A stretch of DNA of 20,169 nt from an uncultured Collinsella sp. (GCA_900752475.1 CAADVJ010000038.1:1-20169), one strand, 5' to 3'. Shown: positions 1 through 7,216, counted from the first letter of the stretch. Notes: generated by a model from the sequence alone, not told the origin. Translations and numbers: made by a program.

Positions 1-445
1 CCCCCCTGCCCAGGAAGACCAGGCGGTTTCCGATGCGAGCGCGGCCGAGTCTGCTCCGGCGAGCGACGATGCCGCTGCAGTGACTGGCGACACCGCGCCC
101 ACCGCCGCGAAGGATGCCTCGCCGATTCCTACGGGCCTCGTTACCGTTTTGACCGATATCTGCCGCTACGGCATCGATCACGGCCTCATCAGCACATCAA
201 ACAAGGAAGAGATGACCAAGCAGGACTTCGACATCTTAGGCATCCTGTACCTGATGGCGGACAGCCAGGACCTGGTGCCCCAAGACGCCGAGGACGCGAT
301 GAGCGAATGGGTCCATGACAACTATAATGACGAAGAGCTTGCCACCTGGAAGCAGCATGCGCTTTCGGTGTTGCTCGAATACGGCTATATTGCGCCCGGA
401 ACGACCGTGACGACGCCGACGACTGATGCTGCGGCCGGCGCATAA
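1..445 (+). CDS. Unrecognised protein, 3' end only
   Basis: The reading frame is open from base 2 at the left edge, so this is the C-terminal part (about 147 codons) of a longer gene that ends at TAA 443-445. A GTG at 80 is in frame, but the codons before it encode the same kind of Ala/Asp/Ser/Pro-rich sequence, so it is probably not the start. The first 45 or so residues look like a disordered acidic linker. The next 85 or so (from about base 127 to 410) look like a compact, mostly helical acidic domain, with TDICRYGIDHGLI near its start and WKQHALSVLLEYGYI near its end. A Thr/Ala-rich tail closes the protein. No signal peptide, membrane segment or catalytic motif is visible. I do not recognise the family. 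Its position just upstream of rplS, where many genomes carry the rpsP-rimM-trmD group, gives no firm functional clue because rplS has its own promoter. Confidence 0.75.
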   Translation, partial: PPAQEDQAVSDASAAESAPASDDAAAVTGDTAPTAAKDASPIPTGLVTVLTDICRYGIDHGLISTSNKEEMTKQDFDILGILYLMADSQDLVPQDAEDAMSEWVHDNYNDEELATWKQHALSVLLEYGYIAPGTTVTTPTTDAAAGA

Positions 446-496
446 GTGCAGAAAGAGTGCGTGTTTTTGTCTTTTTGCGCACGGGCAAAATAGTTC

Positions 497-524
497 TTGC
501 AGCCAAGGTTGTGGCGTGTATACT
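497..524 (+). promoter_or_regulatory. Promoter of rplS
   Basis: A sigma-70-type promoter is visible: TTGCAG at 497-502, a 16-bp spacer, and TATACT at 519-524. It would start transcription near 531, giving a 5' leader of about 63 nt before rplS. It lies inside the 148-bp gap after the upstream gene. Apart from this promoter, the leader hairpin and the ribosome binding site, the gap shows only a weak 5-bp hairpin (GTGCG/CGCAC, 457-482). Confidence 0.7.
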
Positions 525-545
525 CGAATACGTTTGTTCAACTAC

Positions 546-569
546 GTGCCGGCCAAGGTGGTACGGCAC
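546..569 (+). promoter_or_regulatory. Leader hairpin before rplS
   Basis: GTGCCG (546-551) pairs perfectly with CGGCAC (564-569) across a 12-nt loop in which CC and GG can pair further. The hairpin begins about 15 nt after the predicted transcription start and ends 12 nt before the AAGGAA ribosome binding site of rplS (582-587). The structure is read directly. A role in autoregulation of L19 is only inferred from the general habit of ribosomal protein mRNAs. Confidence 0.4.
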
Positions 570-593
570 CTCTAGAAGAGTAAGGAATTGCAC

Positions 594-935
594 ATGGATT
601 ACATCCGCGCAATCGAGCGTCAGCAGATCCGCGAGGACATTCCTCAGGTTCGCGTCGCCGACAACGTCAAGGTTCACTACCGCATTAAGGAAGGCGACCG
701 CGAGCGCATCCAGGTCTTCCAGGGCGACGTCATCCGCATGGCCGGCGCCGGTGCCCGCGAGACCTTCACCGTCCGCAAGATGTCCTTCGGTGTCGGTGTT
801 GAGCGTACCTTCCCGCTTCACAGCCCCAAGATCGCCAAGCTCGAGGTCGTTCGTCATGGTCGCGTCCGTCGCGCCAAGCTGTACTACCTCCGCGACAAGG
901 TGGGCAAGGCTGCTCGCATCCCCGAGAAGCGCTAA
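594..935 (+). CDS. rplS: 50S ribosomal protein L19
   Basis: This encodes large-subunit ribosomal protein L19, which sits at the 30S-50S interface. The product has 113 residues, the usual family length, and runs from MDYIRAIERQQ through the conserved VKVHYRIKEGDRERIQVFQG, a FTVRKMSFGVGVERTFPLHS core, and a basic end VRRAKLYYLRDKVGKAARI. The start is ATG 594 because AAGGAA (582-587) lies 6 nt upstream. A TTG at 588 would add two residues but would directly follow the Shine-Dalgarno sequence. The gene appears monocistronic, with a promoter at 497-524 and a strong terminator at 970-1000. Confidence 0.97.
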   Translation: MDYIRAIERQQIREDIPQVRVADNVKVHYRIKEGDRERIQVFQGDVIRMAGAGARETFTVRKMSFGVGVERTFPLHSPKIAKLEVVRHGRVRRAKLYYLRDKVGKAARIPEKR

Positions 936-969
936 GAAGATCGCAGCGTCTGTCCACTCGTTTGGACAC

Positions 970-1000
970 AAGGGTCACCTTCGGGTGGCCCTTCTTTTTA
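970..1000 (+). terminator. Terminator of rplS
   Basis: A 10-bp stem, AAGGGTCACC (970-979) with GGTGGCCCTT (984-993), has one G-U pair and is closed by a UUCG tetraloop. It is followed by CTTTTTA, a textbook intrinsic terminator. A second small hairpin, TGTCCA/TGGACA (951-968), lies just before it. Confidence 0.92.
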
Positions 1001-1028
1001 TCTGATTTGCATGCAAGGAGGGCCTGGT

Positions 1029-1817
1029 ATGGCCAACATGACGAGCTCGGTTTCGGCATCGCAGGTTGCCGGAGAGCTGTCGAGCGCTACGTTTGAGGAG
1101 ATTCCCGCCCTCGTGGAGCATTATCGCGAGGACCCGCGCCAGCAGGTGATCAAGGCTTGTGAGCGCGCCCTCAAACGCCATGCCAAAGAGCTTGCCGAGC
1201 GCGAGCGCGTCAACGGCATGTACGAGCTTATGCATGAGCTTGGCGGCGATGGTGTGGTCGTTGGTGTCGACGAGGTGGGTCGCGGATCGGTGGCCGGTCC
1301 TTTGACGGTGTGTGCCGTGTGCCTTCCCATGGAGCCGCGCGTCTGGGGTATCAACGATTCCAAAAAGCTCACGCCGGCGCGCCGCGAGTTGCTCTCAGTG
1401 AAGATTGCCGAGGTGGCGACGGCGATCGGTTTTTGCCATATCGCGCCTAAGGATATCGATGAGATGGGCATGGCCCGTGCTATCCGTACCGCCGTTGCGG
1501 GCGCCGTGGCCGATACGGGGCTCGAGCCCGATTGCGTGCTTATGGATGGCAACCCCTTGGGCGCCGTTCCTAACGAGCGCGATGTGGTGAAGGGCGATGC
1601 CAAGATCGCCTGCATCGCCGCGGCGTCCATCATGGCTAAGGTCACGCGTGACGAGATGATGGTCGAGTACGACGCCGAGTATCCCGAGTACCATCTGGCC
1701 GAGTCGAAGGGCTATGCGAGCCCCGAGCACATCGAGGCCATTCGCAAACATGGACTTTGTCCGCTGCACCGCGTGAGCTTTTGCGGAAACTTTCTGCAGA
1801 CTGAGCGCCTTTTCTAG
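1029..1817 (+). CDS. rnhB: Ribonuclease HII
   Basis: RNase HII cleaves the RNA strand of RNA-DNA hybrids and nicks at single ribonucleotides embedded in DNA, starting ribonucleotide excision repair in the cytoplasm. The product has 262 residues. Residues 1-75 are a helical N-terminal extension of the kind found in the Bacillus subtilis enzyme. The nuclease core begins at GVDEVGRGSVAGPL (79-92). The four metal-binding acids are visible as D81 and E82 in that motif, D173 in VLMDGN and D208 in TRDEM, and KGDAKIACIAAASIMAKV (188-205) is also conserved. ATG 1029 is chosen because AGGAGGG (1016-1022) sits 6 nt upstream; ATG 1011 has no such site. The gene stands alone between two terminators. No convincing promoter is seen, so read-through past the rplS terminator is possible. 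Confidence 0.95.
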   Translation: MANMTSSVSASQVAGELSSATFEEIPALVEHYREDPRQQVIKACERALKRHAKELAERERVNGMYELMHELGGDGVVVGVDEVGRGSVAGPLTVCAVCLPMEPRVWGINDSKKLTPARRELLSVKIAEVATAIGFCHIAPKDIDEMGMARAIRTAVAGAVADTGLEPDCVLMDGNPLGAVPNERDVVKGDAKIACIAAASIMAKVTRDEMMVEYDAEYPEYHLAESKGYASPEHIEAIRKHGLCPLHRVSFCGNFLQTERLF

Positions 1818-1866
1818 GTCAATTGCGGAGACAGGGACCTCTGGGGTTTTATAAACCTGCTGGTAG

Positions 1867-1908
1867 CGGGCCGTATGCAAAATCATTGCTGCGTACGGCC
1901 CGTTTTTT
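1867..1908 (+). terminator. Terminator of rnhB
   Basis: A 13-bp stem, CGGGCCGTATGCA (1867-1879) with TGCGTACGGCCCG (1890-1902), has one G-U wobble and a 10-nt loop. It is followed immediately by six T residues (1903-1908). The remaining gap to yraN (1909-2006) holds only the yraN ribosome binding site and no promoter I could call with confidence. Confidence 0.93.
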
Positions 1909-2006
1909 GACGGCATTTGGTCAGCTTTTGGTTTGCTTCCGGTACTTACCCGCATGAAAGGTGCTCTCATCATCGGGGCAATGCAGTGTGCGGGAAAGGA
2001 GACCCC

Positions 2007-2492
2007 ATGAGTGCCGCAAGCAAAAAGAGCAAGACGCAGCAGCTCAAGGAGTGTTGGGAAAACGGCGAGCTCGACTGCGGGGCGATGACGCCCGAGTTTA
2101 TCAAGGGACTCAGTCCCCGCGAGCTGGGCATGCTGGGCGAGCTGATCACCATCGACTACTTTAACGAGCGCGGCTACACCTTGCTGGAGCAGGGTTATCG
2201 TTGCACCGAGGGCGAGGCCGACCTGGTGCTGCTCGATGAGCTCGACGATGTCGTGGTGATGGCCGAGGTCAAGACCAGACGCGTTGCGCTGGATTGCAAC
2301 ACGCGGGTCTTTCCCGAGGAGGCCGTGGACGCCCAAAAGCAACGCCGCTACCGCCGCATCGCAAGTTGCTATCTCATGGAGCATTATCCGCTCAAGGCGA
2401 TTCGCTTCGATGCCGTGGGCGTCACCATCCGCGACGGGCATATTGCCGAGATCGAGCACCAGTACAACGCGTTCGATTGGCAGGTGTCGTGA
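2007..2492 (+). CDS. yraN: UPF0102/YraN nuclease-fold protein
   Basis: This 161-residue protein belongs to the YraN (UPF0102) family, which has a restriction-endonuclease/Holliday-resolvase-like fold and an unproven role in DNA processing. The core shows LGELITIDYFNERGY (43-57), GEADLV (69-74) and AEVKTR (86-91). These match the family's G-E, GE-x-D-L and VEVK-x-R blocks, with E70, D72, E87 and K89 as likely active-site residues. Residues 1-38 are an extra Lys-rich N-terminal stretch not usual in the family. ATG 2007 is chosen because AAAGGAGA (1995-2002) lies just upstream; an in-frame ATG at 1917 would add 30 residues that look non-coding. The stop overlaps the comM start (TGATG), so translation is coupled. 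Its place before comM and dprA suggests work on DNA. Confidence 0.88.
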   Translation: MSAASKKSKTQQLKECWENGELDCGAMTPEFIKGLSPRELGMLGELITIDYFNERGYTLLEQGYRCTEGEADLVLLDELDDVVVMAEVKTRRVALDCNTRVFPEEAVDAQKQRRYRRIASCYLMEHYPLKAIRFDAVGVTIRDGHIAEIEHQYNAFDWQVS

Positions 2493-4015
2493 TGGCGTTC
2501 GAGACGTTTGCCGTTCACGCGGCCTGCATCCGCGGCGTCGAGGCGATTCACGTCACGGTCGAGGTCTCGCTTGCCGGCGGCGTTCCGGGCATTCAGATGC
2601 TCGGCATCCCGAGTATGGAGGTGATGGAGTCACGTGGTCGTATTCGCTGTGCGATGCGCTCGGCCGGCTTTGAGATCCCGCGCTCGGGCATTACGGTCAA
2701 TCTGGCGCCCGGCGATATTCGCAAGACCGGTAGCGGCTTTGATCTGCCCATCGCCATCGCGGTTCTAGCGGCCGATGGTCAGATTCCCCGCGACAACCTC
2801 GATCGTTGTCTTATCGCCGGCGAGCTCGGCTTGGACGGCACGGTGCTTCCTGTCAAAGGCGAGGTGGCGTTTCAGCTATTGGCTCGCGACATGGGGCTGT
2901 CTTTTATCGCCGGCAGGTCCGACCAGCATGTGCCACTCGCGGGCGTGGATTGCGGCTTTATCGACCATCTGTCTCAGCTTGCTCACGGCATGGGCGATGC
3001 CGCACGGCACTACTTGGATTCCGAGGGTGTCGAGGCGACCTTTGAGCCCGAGCTCGACTATGCCGACGTGCTGGGGCAGGAAGTCGCTAAACGCGGCATG
3101 GCGCTTGCGGCGGCAGGAGAACTCGGCTTGCTCATGATCGGGTCTCCGGGATCGGGCAAGACGATGCTCGCACGCCGTATGACCGGCATCCTGCCCGAGC
3201 TTTCCGTTGAGGATCAGCAGGAGGCACTGTGCATCCATTCGGTTTTGGGTGAGAACATTGATGGCTTGTTGGCGGGGCACCGCCCCTTCCGCAGTCCCCA
3301 CCACAGTATTTCGACCGCAGGCCTTATCGGCGGCGGGCGCCCGGTGCATCCGGGTGAGATCAGCCTTGCTCATGGCGGCGTGCTCTTTTTGGACGAGCTT
3401 GCCGAGTTTCCCACTGGCGTGCTGCAGACGCTGCGTCAGCCCATCGAGCGCGGCTACGTGAGGATCGTACGCGTCGACGGGGCTTTTACCTTCCCGTCGC
3501 GCTTTCAGCTGCTGGCTGCGAGCAATCCCTGCCCCTGCGGCTTTTTGGGCGATCGCGAGGTGCCGTGTCGCTGCTCGGCGGCGATGGTCGAGCGCTATCG
3601 GTCTAAACTGCGCGGTCCTTTGGCCGACCGTATCGACATGATGATCGATGTGACCCGTCCCGACCCTCAAGTGATTATCGAGGGTGCGGAGGGCATGTCG
3701 TCGGCCGAGTTACGTGACTACGTTGTGCGCGGTCGCGCCTTTCGCGCTTGGCGCGAATCCCGCATGGACGATGCGGATGCCGAGGCCGAGGATGACGAGA
3801 CACGGTCCATTGACGGCGTCGTTTCGACCTTTGAGCTCGATGATGCGGCGGAGAAGTGTGTGCTCGGCCTGTCGAAGCGCACGCATCTCACAGGGCGTGG
3901 CATCGTGCGCCTTGTTCGCATTGCGCGCACGATTGCAGATGTCGCCGAGAGCGAGCAGGTGACGCAGGACCACGTGCTCGAGGCGGCGATGTACCAGGGA
4001 AGGAGGGACCAATGA
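2492..4015 (+). CDS. comM: ComM/YifB AAA+ ATPase (Mg-chelatase family)
   Basis: ComM is a hexameric AAA+ helicase that promotes branch migration during integration of incoming DNA in natural transformation (shown in Vibrio and Acinetobacter). The 507-residue length is typical. An N-terminal S5-like ChlI domain (about 1-170) carries GDIRKTGSGFDLPIAIAVLA (74-93). The ATPase domain has Walker A GSPGSGKT (217-224) and Walker B VLFLDE (297-302). A Cys-rich NPCPCG...CRC segment follows (345-361), and residues from about 385 form the C-terminal Mg-chelatase domain with an acidic insert near 420-440. The start ATG 2492 overlaps the yraN stop by one base, and the stop overlaps the dprA start. The in-frame upstream extension to 2294 is only open sequence inside yraN. 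Neighbouring dprA supports a DNA-uptake or recombination role. Confidence 0.95.
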   Translation: MAFETFAVHAACIRGVEAIHVTVEVSLAGGVPGIQMLGIPSMEVMESRGRIRCAMRSAGFEIPRSGITVNLAPGDIRKTGSGFDLPIAIAVLAADGQIPRDNLDRCLIAGELGLDGTVLPVKGEVAFQLLARDMGLSFIAGRSDQHVPLAGVDCGFIDHLSQLAHGMGDAARHYLDSEGVEATFEPELDYADVLGQEVAKRGMALAAAGELGLLMIGSPGSGKTMLARRMTGILPELSVEDQQEALCIHSVLGENIDGLLAGHRPFRSPHHSISTAGLIGGGRPVHPGEISLAHGGVLFLDELAEFPTGVLQTLRQPIERGYVRIVRVDGAFTFPSRFQLLAASNPCPCGFLGDREVPCRCSAAMVERYRSKLRGPLADRIDMMIDVTRPDPQVIIEGAEGMSSAELRDYVVRGRAFRAWRESRMDDADAEAEDDETRSIDGVVSTFELDDAAEKCVLGLSKRTHLTGRGIVRLVRIARTIADVAESEQVTQDHVLEAAMYQGRRDQ

Positions 4016-4947
4016 TGGCTGAGGGGACCTTCGAGCTGCATCCAGGTGACGCGTTGTATCCCGAGACCGTTTTGGAGCTTTCTGATGTACCTCAGACGCT
4101 CTATGTGCGCGGCAACCCCGAGGCGCTTTCGACGCCCGCGCTCTCCATCATCGGTGCGCGCAAGGCCTCGCCGTATGGTCTTGCCGTGGCAGAGCTTGCG
4201 GCGAAGGTGGCGGTTGAGGCGGGAGTGACGGTAGTTTCGGGCGGTGCGGTCGGTTGTGACCAGGCCTCGGGTTGGGCCGCGGTCAACGCCGGCGGCAAAT
4301 ACGTTGTGGTGCTGGGGACGGGCGCCGACGTGGTCTACCCGCGTTCGAGCGCGGGGCTGATTACGCGCACGCTTGATACGGGTGGCGCGGTCGTGTCGAT
4401 CTCTCCGTGGGGCATGGGTCCGCGCAAGTTTGCCTTTCCGCGCCGCAATCGCGTAATCGCGGCCCTGTCGCAAGCCCTCTTTGTATCCGAGGCGGGTATG
4501 CCTTCTGGGACGTTTTCCACAGCCGAGGCTGCTATGGATTTGGGGCGCGAACTTCTTGCCGTGCCGGGGTCGATCCTATCGCCCGAGTCGCGTGGCACGA
4601 ATTACCTCATTGCGAACGGTGCCTGCTGCATCGTCGACGAGGAATCTATCGAGATGGCTATCTCACGCATCTACGGAACCCTGCGCTACTCGCGCCCCGA
4701 TGCTCCCGGCATTGCCGACCTGGATCCAACGCAGCAGACCGTGATGCATGCGCTCATCGCCTCTCCGCTCAAGGTCGACGACATCGCGGCGCTCGTCTCG
4801 CTCGATGCTGTCGGCGTACTCAAACTCTTGGGTTCGCTTGAACTCGAGGGTCTTATCGAGCGCATGATGGATGGAAGGTATGCGCCCTCCAAGTTTGCCC
4901 TTCACGCCCAGACACCCTTCGGTCACAATGGAAAACGTGTCAATTAG
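4012..4947 (+). CDS. dprA: DprA/Smf-like DNA-processing protein
   Basis: DprA loads RecA onto incoming single-stranded DNA during transformation. The product has 311 residues (310 if the second of two tandem ATGs, at 4015, is used); GGAGGG at 4002-4007 serves either. The Rossmann-like domain shows SIIGARKASPYG (45-56), SGGAVGCD (76-83), VVVLGTGADVVYP (98-110), FPRRNRVIAALS (142-153), and SGTFSTAEAAMDLGRELLAVPG (165-186). A winged-helix C-terminal domain (about 237-295) matches DprA DML1-like ends. Two things differ from typical DprA. There is no N-terminal SAM-like domain (the fold begins near residue 10), and the GID-x2-AH motif reads GCDQASG, so the His is gone. It overlaps comM by 4 bases and is followed by trmFO after 14 nt. 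Smf-family identity is firm; activity in transformation is inferred. Confidence 0.88.
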   Translation: MMAEGTFELHPGDALYPETVLELSDVPQTLYVRGNPEALSTPALSIIGARKASPYGLAVAELAAKVAVEAGVTVVSGGAVGCDQASGWAAVNAGGKYVVVLGTGADVVYPRSSAGLITRTLDTGGAVVSISPWGMGPRKFAFPRRNRVIAALSQALFVSEAGMPSGTFSTAEAAMDLGRELLAVPGSILSPESRGTNYLIANGACCIVDEESIEMAISRIYGTLRYSRPDAPGIADLDPTQQTVMHALIASPLKVDDIAALVSLDAVGVLKLLGSLELEGLIERMMDGRYAPSKFALHAQTPFGHNGKRVN

Positions 4948-4961
4948 AAAGGTGTTTGCAG

Positions 4962-6299
4962 ATGCAGTTCGATCAGGTGACAGTTATCGGTGGCGGTCTG
5001 GCGGGTTCGGAGTGCGCGATCCAGCTGGCAGATCGCGGGTTTGCCGTAAAGCTGTGCGAGATGCGCCCCCAGGTGAGCTCCCCGGCCCACCATACCGATC
5101 ACCTGGCAGAGCTCGTCTGCTCCAATTCGTTTAAGTCGACCCGTCCGGATTCCGCGGCTGGTTTGCTGAAGGCCGAGCTTGAGCGCATGGGCTCAGTCCT
5201 GCTCGATTGCGCCCATCGCGCGGCTGTTCCCGCCGGCGGTGCCCTGGCGGTTGACCGCGTCAAGTTTTCCGAGCTTGTCGAGGCCGAGGTTGCCGCTCGT
5301 CCCAATATCGAGGTCGTGCACGGCGAGGTCACGCAGATTCCCGAGGGTCACGTGGTCATTGCCGCGGGTCCGCTGTGTTCACCGGCGCTGAGCGAAGAGG
5401 TTATGAAGCTCGTCGGTGGCGACGCCCTTGCGTTCTTCGACGCCGCGGCGCCGATCGTTGATGCCTCCACGCTCGATATGGACGTGCTGTTCTCGCAGTC
5501 GCGCTATGAGGAGCAGGGGAGCGGCGACTATCTCAACGCCCTGCTCAACAAGGAGGAGTACGAGGCCTTTATCGAGGCGCTTACCACGGCCGACCGCGTG
5601 GTGCTCAAAGACTTTGAGGGCGGCGATCTGTTCCAGGCCTGTCAGCCTGCCGAGGAAGTTGCGCGCACCGGCAAGGACGCTATTCGCTTTGGCGCCATGA
5701 AGCCCGTTGGCCTCACCGACCCGCGTACCGGACGTCGCCCCTGGGCGGCGATTCAGCTGCGTGCCGAGAACAAGGAGAAGACCGCCTATAACCTGGTGGG
5801 CTTCCAGACCAACTTGACCTTTGGCGAGCAGAAGCGCGTCTTTCATATGGTGCCGGGTCTGGAGAACGCTGAGTTCTTCCGCTACGGTGTCATGCACCGC
5901 AATACCTTTGTCGACGCCCCGCACGTGCTCGATGGCACCTTTGCCGTGCCTGGCACGGGTGTGCGCCTGGCCGGTCAGATCACCGGCACCGAGGGGTACA
6001 TGGAAGCCGTGGCGACCGGTCTGCTCGCGGCGCTCAACACCTATGCAGAGGCTATCGGCGTCGATCCCGTCGAGTTGCCGCGTGTGGGCGCCCTGGGTGC
6101 GCTCGTGGGCTATGCGACCGATCCTGCCACCGTGGGCTATCAGCCCATGCATGTCAACTTTGGCCTGGTGCCGCCACTCGAGGATGGTAAGCGCCGCAGC
6201 AAGCGCGACCGCTACCAGGCCTATGCGGACCGTGCGCTCGAGGCCCTCGATGCCTACTTGGCCACGCGTTCCGACTTGTTTGGAGGCGATCGGTCATAG
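4962..6299 (+). CDS. trmFO: tRNA m5U54 methyltransferase TrmFO
   Basis: TrmFO makes 5-methyluridine at position 54 of the tRNA T-loop using 5,10-methylenetetrahydrofolate and reduced FAD. The product has 445 residues, full length. An FAD-binding motif VTVIGGGLAGSECAIQLA lies at 7-24. LVCSNSFKSTRPDSAAGLLK (51-70) is the family signature, and the two cysteines implicated in catalysis in the B. subtilis enzyme correspond to C53 and C227 (FQACQPAEE). The C-terminal part holds AIRFGAMKPVGL (240-251) and a second nucleotide-fold segment ending LVPPLEDGKRRSKRDRY. ATG 4962 is chosen because AAAGGTG (4948-4954) is 7 nt upstream; TTG 4956 is too close. Its stop TAG overlaps the probable start of the xer gene. 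Confidence 0.96.
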   Translation: MQFDQVTVIGGGLAGSECAIQLADRGFAVKLCEMRPQVSSPAHHTDHLAELVCSNSFKSTRPDSAAGLLKAELERMGSVLLDCAHRAAVPAGGALAVDRVKFSELVEAEVAARPNIEVVHGEVTQIPEGHVVIAAGPLCSPALSEEVMKLVGGDALAFFDAAAPIVDASTLDMDVLFSQSRYEEQGSGDYLNALLNKEEYEAFIEALTTADRVVLKDFEGGDLFQACQPAEEVARTGKDAIRFGAMKPVGLTDPRTGRRPWAAIQLRAENKEKTAYNLVGFQTNLTFGEQKRVFHMVPGLENAEFFRYGVMHRNTFVDAPHVLDGTFAVPGTGVRLAGQITGTEGYMEAVATGLLAALNTYAEAIGVDPVELPRVGALGALVGYATDPATVGYQPMHVNFGLVPPLEDGKRRSKRDRYQAYADRALEALDAYLATRSDLFGGDRS

Positions 6300-7216
6300 C
6301 CTTAGACCTGTACGACACCGTCGACTCTTTTATCGCCTATATCGCACGCGTCGAGGGGCTTTCTCCCAACACGGTGACGGCCTATGGCTCGCGGTTGGAG
6401 CGCTTCGCTGCCTGGTGCGAGCGTGAGGATATCGATGCTTTCGCTGCCAACGTGCGCACCATTCGTCGCTATCTTGCCGAGCTTTCGCATGAGCAGGTGG
6501 CTCCCCGAACGCTTGCGGCGCACCTGTCGGCTATCCGATCTCTCTATCGCTGGATGGCTGCCGAGGGGATTGTCGAGGGCGATGCGGTCTCGGCGATCGC
6601 ATCGCCCAAGCTGCCGCGTGACCTGCCGGGCGTCCTTACGACCCAGCAGGTCGAGGCGCTGCTCAAGACGCCTGATACCTCGACGCCCGCGGGACTGCGC
6701 GATGCGGCGATGCTTGAGTTGCTCTATGCCTCCGGCGCGCGAATCTCGGAGCTCGCGGCGCTCAACGTGGAGTCTATTGGTTGGTCCGAGCGAACGCTGC
6801 GACTTTGGGGCAAGGGGAGCAAGGAGCGTATCGTCCCTCTGTATCGTCGTTCGCTCGAGGTGACACGTCTCTATATTGAGGAGGGGAGGCCGGAGTTGCT
6901 CGCTCAGGCAAAGCGCCGCGACCTCGCTACTGGGCCGCATCCGCTGCTTATATCGGCGCGTGGCAATCGCATGAGCGCCGCCATGCTCCGGCGGCGGTTC
7001 CATACGCTGGCGACGCTCGCCGGCATTCCGGCCGACATTGCCCCGCATGCGATGCGCCATACCTTTGCGACCGACTTGCTCGAGGGCGGTGCGGACCTGC
7101 GCTCGGTTCAAGAGCTGCTGGGCCATGCGAGCCTGTCCACGACGCAGATCTACACACATCTCACACCCGATCGGCTTAAGCGGGCTGTGGCTCAAGCCCA
7201 TCCCCGCGGCGAATAG
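6296..7216 (+). CDS. xerC: Tyrosine recombinase XerC/XerD family
   Basis: This is a site-specific tyrosine recombinase that resolves chromosome dimers at dif. From AUA 6296 it has 306 residues. The N-terminal core-binding domain begins DLYDTVDSFIAYIARVEGLS (4-23). The catalytic set is complete: R149 (SGARISEL), K173 (GKGSKER), H251 and R254 (HAMRHTFATDLL), H277 (LLGHASLSTTQIY) and nucleophile Y286. Choice of start is the odd point. The first ATG, GTG or TTG in frame is GTG 6374, which would cut off the first 26 residues of the conserved domain. No such codon exists in frame back to the stop at 6188. GGAGG (6282-6286) lies 9 nt before ATA 6296, which overlaps the trmFO stop as ATAG, so I place the start there. 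XerC is assigned by gene order next to trmFO; XerD or a single-Xer system is equally possible. Confidence 0.85.
   Translation: MALDLYDTVDSFIAYIARVEGLSPNTVTAYGSRLERFAAWCEREDIDAFAANVRTIRRYLAELSHEQVAPRTLAAHLSAIRSLYRWMAAEGIVEGDAVSAIASPKLPRDLPGVLTTQQVEALLKTPDTSTPAGLRDAAMLELLYASGARISELAALNVESIGWSERTLRLWGKGSKERIVPLYRRSLEVTRLYIEEGRPELLAQAKRRDLATGPHPLLISARGNRMSAAMLRRRFHTLATLAGIPADIAPHAMRHTFATDLLEGGADLRSVQELLGHASLSTTQIYTHLTPDRLKRAVAQAHPRGE

Noticed and set aside
457..482. T-rich hairpin GTGCG/CGCAC after the first gene as a terminator
   Set aside because: The stem has only 5 bp and the T residues lie in the 16-nt loop rather than after the stem.
1007..1016. Perfect palindrome TTGCATGCAA before rnhB
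   Set aside because: A 10-bp palindrome overlapping the ribosome binding site, with no visible promoter, is within chance expectation.
1029..1253. Extra 75-residue N-terminus of RNase HII as a novel fusion
   Set aside because: A similar helical extension is present in the B. subtilis-type enzyme, so it is not unusual.
1917..2006. 30-residue N-terminal extension of YraN from ATG 1917
   Set aside because: The residues look non-coding, no Shine-Dalgarno precedes ATG 1917, and a good site precedes ATG 2007.
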